From assembly GCA_002353575.1 (NCBI GenBank), contig DEJQ01000020.1, positions 1 through 49,710 of the forward strand: DNA of 49,710 nucleotides, in the 5' to 3' direction. This DNA is from Prevotellaceae bacterium UBA2744 (lineage in GTDB: Bacteria; Bacteroidota; Bacteroidia; Bacteroidales; Bacteroidaceae). The translations under genes were made by a program, and so were the position numbers. The stretch's first letter is position 1. The number at the start of each line of letters is the position of its first letter. The notes beneath the pieces are model-generated. The model worked only from the letters and a program-made list of their open reading frames with translations. It was not told the DNA's origin and searched no databases. Below are positions 44,709 to 49,710 of the stretch, piece after piece.

Positions 44709-46874
44709 ATGGCACGTAAAGATTTTAACAATATAGATATATATGCTGGCATCCAGCAGAAGGATGGCCAGCAGTGGCAGAAGCAGAATGGCATCACAGC
44801 CAACTGGCGCACGCCCGAACAGATCGACATCCAGCCGGTCTATACCAAGGAAGATCTTGAGGGTATGGAACACCTCGATTTCGCAGCAGGTATTCCTCCT
44901 TACCTCCGCGGTCCGTACTCAATGATGTACCCGTTCCGTCCGTGGACCATCCGTCAGTATGCCGGATTCTCTACTGCAGAAGAGTCAAACGCATTCTATC
45001 GTCGTAACCTCGCCAGCGGTCAGAAGGGACTTTCCGTTGCCTTCGACCTTCCTACTCACCGTGGTTACGACCCCGACAACGAACGCGTAGTGGGTGATGT
45101 GGGTAAGGCAGGTGTGTCTATCTGCTCGCTCGAGAACATGAAGACACTCTTCGCAGGTATTCCGCTCAACAAGATGTCTGTCTCAATGACAATGAACGGC
45201 GGCGTGCTTCCAATCCTCGCATTCTATATCAATGCCGGACTGGAGCAGGGTGCCAAGCTCGAAGAGATGGCAGGTACCATCCAGAACGACATCCTCAAGG
45301 AGTTCATGGTGCGCAACACATACATCTACCCGCCTGCATTCTCAATGAAGATCATCGCTGACATCTTCGAATACACTTCGCAGAAGATGCCTAAGTTCAA
45401 CAGTATCTCTATCTCAGGCTACCACATGCAGGAGGCTGGAGCAACTGCCGACATCGAACTTGCCTACACCCTTGCCGACGGTATGGACTATCTGCGTACA
45501 GGTGTAAATGCCGGAATCGACGTCGATGCCTTCGCTCCTCGTCTGTCGTTCTTCTGGGCTATCGGTATGAACCACTTCATGGAGATTGCCAAGATGCGTG
45601 CAGGCCGTCTGCTGTGGGCAAAGATCGTGAAGTCGTTCGGAGCCAAGAATCCTAAGTCGCTTGCCCTGCGTACCCACTCGCAGACTTCCGGTTGGTCGCT
45701 CACGGAGCAAGACCCGTTCAACAACGTAGGCCGTACATGTATCGAGGCTATGGCAGCCGTACTGGGTCACACTCAGTCGCTCCACACCAACGCCCTCGAC
45801 GAGGCTATCGCACTGCCTACTGACTTCTCGGCACGTATTGCCCGCAACACTCAGATCTACATCCAGAACGAGACAAAGGTCTGCAAGCAGATCGACCCTT
45901 GGGCAGGTTCTTACTACGTAGAAACCCTCACTAACGAACTCGTACACAAGGCTTGGGAACACATTCAGGAAATCGAGAAACTCGGCGGTATGGCAAAGGC
46001 AATCGAGACCGGTCTGCCAAAAATGCGTATCGAAGAGGCAGCTGCCCGCACCCAGGCTCGTATCGACTCGGGTACTCAGACCATCGTCGGCACCAACAAA
46101 TACCGTCTCGACCATGAAGACCCGATCGACATCCTCGAAATCGACAACACAGCCGTTCGTCTGCAGCAGGAAGCAGCACTCAAGGAACTCCGTGCCAACC
46201 GCGACGAGGCAGCCTGCAAGGCAGCACTTGCAGAGATCACCAAGTGTGTACAGGAATTCCAGGATGGCAAGAAATCAGAACACAACCTGCTTGACCTTGC
46301 TGTCAAGGCAGCCGGACTCCGCTGTACGCTCGGCGAGATTTCCGATGCCTGCGAAGCCGTAGTAGGACGTTATAAAGCAATCATCAGAACTATTAGCAAC
46401 GTGTATAGTACAGAATCAAGAAACGACAAGATCTTCGAGGAGGCATGTCGTGCTACAGAGAAATTCGCACAGGCGAACGGTCGCCGTCCTCGTATCATGA
46501 TAGCTAAGATGGGACAGGACGGACACGACCGTGGTGCCAAGGTAGTTGCCACTGGTTATGCCGACTGCGGTATGGACGTCGATATGGGACCTCTGTTCCA
46601 GACTCCAGCCGAAGCAGCCCGCCAGGCAGTAGAGAACGACGTCGATGTACTCGGTGTCAGCTCGCTTGCAGCCGGACACAAGACCCTCATCCCGCAGGTT
46701 ATTGAGGAACTCAAGAAGCTCGGTCGCGAAGATATCCTCATCACTGCCGGAGGTGTCATCCCGGCTCAGGACTACGACTTCCTCTATAAGGCGGGCGTAG
46801 CCGCAATCTTCGGTCCTGGTACGAACGTAGCCAAGTCCTGCATCGAACTCATGAAGATTCTCAACGAAGAATAA
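44709..46874 (+). CDS. mutB: Methylmalonyl-CoA mutase large subunit
   Basis: A 721-residue catalytic subunit. The CoA- and substrate-binding barrel opens with I-P-P-Y-L-R-G-P-Y and includes F-D-L-P-T-H-R-G-Y-D near residue 112. The C-terminal cobalamin domain has D-G-H-D-R-G (His606 is the cobalt ligand), S-L-A-A-G-H and G-G-V-I-P. It uses adenosylcobalamin to rearrange succinyl-CoA to (R)-methylmalonyl-CoA. It forms an operon with mutA and ends at a strong terminator. The epimerase and decarboxylase partners are not in this window. Confidence 0.97.
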   Translation: MARKDFNNIDIYAGIQQKDGQQWQKQNGITANWRTPEQIDIQPVYTKEDLEGMEHLDFAAGIPPYLRGPYSMMYPFRPWTIRQYAGFSTAEESNAFYRRNLASGQKGLSVAFDLPTHRGYDPDNERVVGDVGKAGVSICSLENMKTLFAGIPLNKMSVSMTMNGGVLPILAFYINAGLEQGAKLEEMAGTIQNDILKEFMVRNTYIYPPAFSMKIIADIFEYTSQKMPKFNSISISGYHMQEAGATADIELAYTLADGMDYLRTGVNAGIDVDAFAPRLSFFWAIGMNHFMEIAKMRAGRLLWAKIVKSFGAKNPKSLALRTHSQTSGWSLTEQDPFNNVGRTCIEAMAAVLGHTQSLHTNALDEAIALPTDFSARIARNTQIYIQNETKVCKQIDPWAGSYYVETLTNELVHKAWEHIQEIEKLGGMAKAIETGLPKMRIEEAAARTQARIDSGTQTIVGTNKYRLDHEDPIDILEIDNTAVRLQQEAALKELRANRDEAACKAALAEITKCVQEFQDGKKSEHNLLDLAVKAAGLRCTLGEISDACEAVVGRYKAIIRTISNVYSTESRNDKIFEEACRATEKFAQANGRRPRIMIAKMGQDGHDRGAKVVATGYADCGMDVDMGPLFQTPAEAARQAVENDVDVLGVSSLAAGHKTLIPQVIEELKKLGREDILITAGGVIPAQDYDFLYKAGVAAIFGPGTNVAKSCIELMKILNEE

Positions 46875-46890
46875 TTTACTATGCTCATGA

Positions 46891-46935
46891 AATTGTCCTC
46901 CCGGCACTCTACGGGAGGACAATTTTCTTTTTTTT
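46891..46935 (+). terminator. Strong intrinsic terminator after mutB
   Basis: A perfect 13-base stem, AATTGTCCTCCCG (46891-46903) with CGGGAGGACAATT (46912-46924), encloses an 8-base loop and is followed by a T-rich run to 46935. It lies 16 bases after the mutB stop. Confidence 0.95.
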
Positions 46936-46939
46936 CCCC

Positions 46940-47254
46940 TTATGTCCAGACGACTTTTACATATCATTAGTTTACTGCCTGTTCTCCGACGGCTACACTG
47001 ACCCTCGCACCGGGTGGCAGAAATACCTCGACATGGATTCCTTTGTCGATTGGTACCTGATAAACGAGATAGCCCTCAGTGCCGAAGCTCTTGAGTATTC
47101 GGTGCAGGAGAATGAAAACAAATGGCATACGCTCAACGTCCGCGTATGGCCCAACTATAAAGTAATGGGTAGTTATCCCGCTGAAGTCCAGGAACTGAAA
47201 GATTGGCTCAATACCCGTCTCGACTGGATGAAATCAGAGTTCGATAAAATGTAA
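46940..47254 (+). pseudogene. Truncated CotH-family protein remnant
   Basis: One reading frame, open from directly after the terminator to a TAA at 47254, encodes about 104 residues. The motifs belong to the middle and end of CotH kinase-like surface proteins: F-S-D-G-Y-T-D-P-R-T-G-W-Q-K-Y-L-D, D-S-F-V-D-W-Y-L-I-N-E-I, then a jump to G-S-Y-P-A-E-V-Q-E-L-K-D-W-L-N-T-R-L-D-W-M. The N-terminal half (signal peptide and early kinase-like part) and the internal region with the V-W-D-F-D motif are gone. The first ATG in frame is at 47033. It could make a 73-residue peptide but is most simply a decayed gene. It faces the intact CotH gene at 47292-48686. Confidence 0.7.
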
Positions 47255-47291
47255 GAACTTTAGTGAAGCAGTATGATTACCCGGCTTGTCG

Positions 47292-48686
47292 CTACCAGTT
47301 GACATATTTCACACCGTCTTTGATGTAAATACCTTTCGTCGGTTTCTCTACGCGCAGGCCGGTCACGGTGTAGTACGTTGCCGAGTGCTCGTCCCCCTCG
47401 CTCCTTACTGCGGCTATTCCGGTCGCATCTTTGTCGTTCAGGGCAGAGATATATTTTTCGAGCCATGGCTCACGGGTCTTAAGCCATGACTTTATTGTTC
47501 CGATGCTCTTCTGCGTGGTGCCGATGCTGCGGTTCCAGCGCAGGTTGTCCAGTTCTATCGACTTGTCGAAGCCCGATGCCTCTTCCGAGCCTGCAAAATC
47601 ATCAAGGAACGAATCCAGGTCAGAAAAAACCGTGGGCTTCAGGTCGTACCACAACTTCTTATAGTAGCGTACGAAAGCTTTGTTCGGACTTCTGAACAGT
47701 CTTTGCCAATAATACATATTGTGTGCATGGTCCCAGCCTGTGGCGAGCATGATCTTGTCGAAATCCCACACATTTGCCATCATCACCTTCGACTCGTCCG
47801 TGTCGTCATATTTCGTAAGGAAAATATTCGCCCCTGCGGGTTCAGCATTGCCCAGGATGTCGTGGGCAAGCACCCATTCTGCAAACGACTCGATGTCAAT
47901 GTAATCAGGGTATGTACCTGCGTCGAGCGAAGCCTCAGCTACGTCTGTTACGCTCTGAATGTAGTCGTTCTGTTCTTCGGTCACCTCGTCCGGGTCGGGA
48001 TATTTGTATGTGTAGTTCATTTGGTTCGACAGCGAAGAATTGAAATACCTGTCCTCGTTCCACCAGTAGGCATCCAGTTCGAAGATGAAGCCCGTCTTCT
48101 CCACGTCGAGCCGGCATTTCGTATTCCTCTCTACCGACTCCAACAACATATACACACCTCGATACTCGCCGTTGAACACCAGATTCACATACCTGTACTG
48201 CGGAGTCCACTGCAGTCCGAGCAGTTCGTTCACCTTGAAACCGAGCTTGTACTTCAGTTGCTCATCCTTCACCAGGAGCCAGTTCTTGTCGGCATACGTA
48301 GCGTCGTCTCCGCGAGTCAGCATGTCGGCTTCCTTCTGCAGCTTTATCTTGAACGGCTTCTTGGGCTCGTGCGCACTCGTGTTTCCTCTTACCTTGATGG
48401 TCATTCCGCTGACTTTTTCCTCATACTCCCCGCTGTCAAACAGAATATTCCCATCTTTCTGTTCAATCCTCACACGTCCGGGCACTTTCGTCGCGTCGGT
48501 GATTCCTGTTCCGTTCTGTCCTGGCGGCGAAGACACACTTCTGTACGTGGGCAGTTCTCCGTTCACGGTCTCCACATACATCACAGGCAATCCTGCGGCT
48601 ATAACCTCCTGCAGGTCTATATCTACAGCCAATGCATTGACGGAGAACGCCAATGCTGTCAGCAATCCATATATAATTTTCATCAT
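47292..48686 (-). CDS. CotH kinase family secreted protein
   Basis: A 464-residue exported protein: signal peptide ending V-N-A-L-A, then the CotH fold with R-G-N-T-S-A-H-E-P-K-K-P-F-K-I-K-L-Q near residue 100, K-N-W-L-L-V near 130, N-G-E-Y-R-G-V-Y-M-L-L-E-S near 170 and the late motif A-N-V-W-D-F-D-K near 305. Bacillus CotH phosphorylates spore-coat proteins; the role in Bacteroidales is unproven. The C-terminus (T-V-T-G-L-R-V-E-K-P-T-K-G-I-Y-I) is the short sorting-like tail common in Prevotella secreted proteins. I start at ATG 48686; ATG 48683 is equivalent, and the longer frame to 48725 adds a charged stretch. Confidence 0.88.
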   Translation of the reverse strand: MMKIIYGLLTALAFSVNALAVDIDLQEVIAAGLPVMYVETVNGELPTYRSVSSPPGQNGTGITDATKVPGRVRIEQKDGNILFDSGEYEEKVSGMTIKVRGNTSAHEPKKPFKIKLQKEADMLTRGDDATYADKNWLLVKDEQLKYKLGFKVNELLGLQWTPQYRYVNLVFNGEYRGVYMLLESVERNTKCRLDVEKTGFIFELDAYWWNEDRYFNSSLSNQMNYTYKYPDPDEVTEEQNDYIQSVTDVAEASLDAGTYPDYIDIESFAEWVLAHDILGNAEPAGANIFLTKYDDTDESKVMMANVWDFDKIMLATGWDHAHNMYYWQRLFRSPNKAFVRYYKKLWYDLKPTVFSDLDSFLDDFAGSEEASGFDKSIELDNLRWNRSIGTTQKSIGTIKSWLKTREPWLEKYISALNDKDATGIAAVRSEGDEHSATYYTVTGLRVEKPTKGIYIKDGVKYVNW

Positions 48687-48706
48687 TTCCAATTTTATAC
48701 CTTTTC

Positions 48707-48762
48707 GTTTCCTTTCTAATATCAATTCCTTTTTTCCTGATACCTGTTTCAGTTTCCTTTCT
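48707..48762 (-). repeat. Duplicated 11-mer in the CotH leader
   Basis: AGAAAGGAAAC (minus strand) occurs at 48717-48707 and 48762-48752, 45 bases apart, between the aguB stop and the CotH start. The nearer copy ends 21 bases from the ATG. The surrounding leader is purine-rich on this strand. Confidence 0.65.
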
Positions 48763-48778
48763 GGTCCCCTTTTGTTTT

Positions 48779-49654
48779 TCAGTCCAGATACCTTTTTGTG
48801 AGTCCTCCGAACTCATCGGTGCGGCGGTCGCGCAGGAAGGGCCACCAGCGGCGCACATTCTCCGAACGCTTCATATCCACCTCGACCACCTCGACACATT
48901 CCTCATCCTTTGGTGCGCGGAAAAGCATCTCGCCCTGCGGTCCGCAGACGAAACTGGAGCCCCAGAACTCTATGCCCTGGGTCTGTCCCGACGGGTCTGG
49001 CTCGTGTCCTGTGCGGTTCACGGCAACGACGGGCAGTCCGTTGGCAACGGCATGACCCCTCTGCACTGTCTGCCAAGCCTCGCGCTGCCTCTCCTGTTCT
49101 TCGGCTGAGTCGCTGCTTTCATATCCGATGGCAGTAGGGTAGATGAGCAGTTCGGCGCCAGCCAGGGCCATCAGTCTGGCTCCCTCGGGATACCACTGAT
49201 CCCAGCACACCTGCACCCCCAGCCTGCCTATGCTCGTGTCGATAGGCTTGAACCCCAGGTCGCCCGGAGTGAAATAGAACTTCTCGTAGTATGCCGGATC
49301 GTCGGGAATGTGCATCTTGCGATACTTGCCGGCAATCGTGCCGTCTTTCTCCAGCACCACCGCCGTGTTGTGGTACAGCCCAGCCGCACGTTTCTCGAAC
49401 AGGCTCGTCACCAGCACCACTCCGCACTCCTTTGCCACCCGACCGAAGAACTCTGTCGATGGTCCCGGAATGGGTTCTGCCAGGTCGAACATATCCACGT
49501 TCTCCGTCTGGCAGAAATACGGAGTGTTGTGCAGTTCCTGCAGCACCACCAGCGCGGCTACCTTTCCGGCAGCCTCGCGAATCCCGCTGGCAAGTTTCTG
49601 CATGTTCTGCTCCTTGTCTGCACTGCAGCATATTTGTACTATTCCTATTTTCAT
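48779..49654 (-). CDS. aguB: N-carbamoylputrescine amidohydrolase
   Basis: A 291-residue nitrilase-family enzyme that hydrolyses N-carbamoylputrescine to putrescine, the last step of the agmatine route. The catalytic triad is Glu40 (L-Q-E-L-H), Lys113 (Y-R-K-M-H) and Cys150 (Q-V-C-W-D-Q-W-Y-P-E). E-G-A-R and P-T-A-I-G, plus L-H-N-T-P-Y-F, favour AguB over other nitrilases. The start is ATG 49654 (M-K-I-G-I-V-Q); the frame is open to 49705 but those residues are repeat-derived. Agmatine deiminase, its usual neighbour, would lie beyond the right edge. Confidence 0.92.
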   Translation of the reverse strand: MKIGIVQICCSADKEQNMQKLASGIREAAGKVAALVVLQELHNTPYFCQTENVDMFDLAEPIPGPSTEFFGRVAKECGVVLVTSLFEKRAAGLYHNTAVVLEKDGTIAGKYRKMHIPDDPAYYEKFYFTPGDLGFKPIDTSIGRLGVQVCWDQWYPEGARLMALAGAELLIYPTAIGYESSDSAEEQERQREAWQTVQRGHAVANGLPVVAVNRTGHEPDPSGQTQGIEFWGSSFVCGPQGEMLFRAPKDEECVEVVEVDMKRSENVRRWWPFLRDRRTDEFGGLTKRYLD

Positions 49655-49668
49655 ATTATGTAATTTTA

Positions 49669-49688
49669 GTTGACAAGTTGACAAGTTG
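49669..49688 (-). repeat. 8-bp tandem repeat before aguB
   Basis: The unit GTTGACAA (plus strand) occurs two and a half times (49669-49676, 49677-49684, 49685-49688). It ends 15 bases before the aguB ATG at 49654. Confidence 0.85.
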
Positions 49689-49710
49689 TAACTTAGATTT
49701 TTCACTTTTC

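Noticed and set aside
47703..48719. 338-codon plus-strand frame opposite the CotH gene
   Set aside because: The composition (rich in His, Arg, Val and Gln) is typical of antisense frames, and the minus-strand protein has signal peptide and CotH motifs.

Overview
The window is chromosomal DNA from a member of the Bacteroidales, most likely Prevotellaceae or a close relative. The gene families point there: two DUF6057 proteins, DUF4270, DUF4105, capsule-assembly Wzi, an S9 dipeptidyl peptidase, methylmalonyl-CoA mutase as separate small and large subunits, and a SecA with a C-terminal zinc knuckle. The promoters agree: several gene starts are preceded by the Bacteroidetes pattern TTTG - 19 to 20 bases - TAnnTTTG, with no obvious Shine-Dalgarno sites. 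I found no tRNA, rRNA, CRISPR array, insertion sequence or phage genes.

Layout. (1) 1-11500, nearly all minus strand: a truncated secreted protein, DUF3109, an EamA permease, truA, a MATE exporter, an S9 peptidase, and a sandwich of two DUF6057 membrane proteins around a beta-propeller lipoprotein that carries a CxxCH motif. (2) 11702-17457, plus strand: a complete tripartite RND efflux operon (adaptor, pump, TolC) whose intergenic region with the DUF6057 operon holds divergent promoters and a palindrome. (3) 17575-28447: an AT-rich surface-polysaccharide locus. The plus-strand half has Wzz, a flippase, a putative transferase, an EpsG-like polymerase and three GT4 glycosyltransferases. The minus-strand half has a WecA-type initiating transferase, a small lipoprotein and Wzi. 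The halves converge with two bases between stop codons. galE follows with its own promoter and terminator. (4) 29769-39672, minus strand: secA, an apparently inactive alkaline-phosphatase-fold protein, DUF4105, ruvC and an AddA/RecB-type helicase-nuclease. (5) 39902-46874, plus strand: a one-domain starch-synthase-like protein, a DUF4270 lipoprotein, a YqiA-type hydrolase, and mutA-mutB ended by a strong terminator. (6) 46940-49710: a truncated CotH remnant facing an intact CotH-family protein, then N-carbamoylputrescine amidohydrolase.

How the parts work together. The mutase pair serves the succinate-propionate pathway. The amidohydrolase makes putrescine. The polysaccharide locus carries initiation, elongation, flipping, polymerisation and length control, but no outer-membrane export channel or tyrosine kinase. 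The least explained parts are the DUF6057/CxxCH cassette, the degenerate phosphatase beside DUF4105 and secA, and short direct or tandem repeats, each of different sequence, lying 6 to 21 bases before five start codons.
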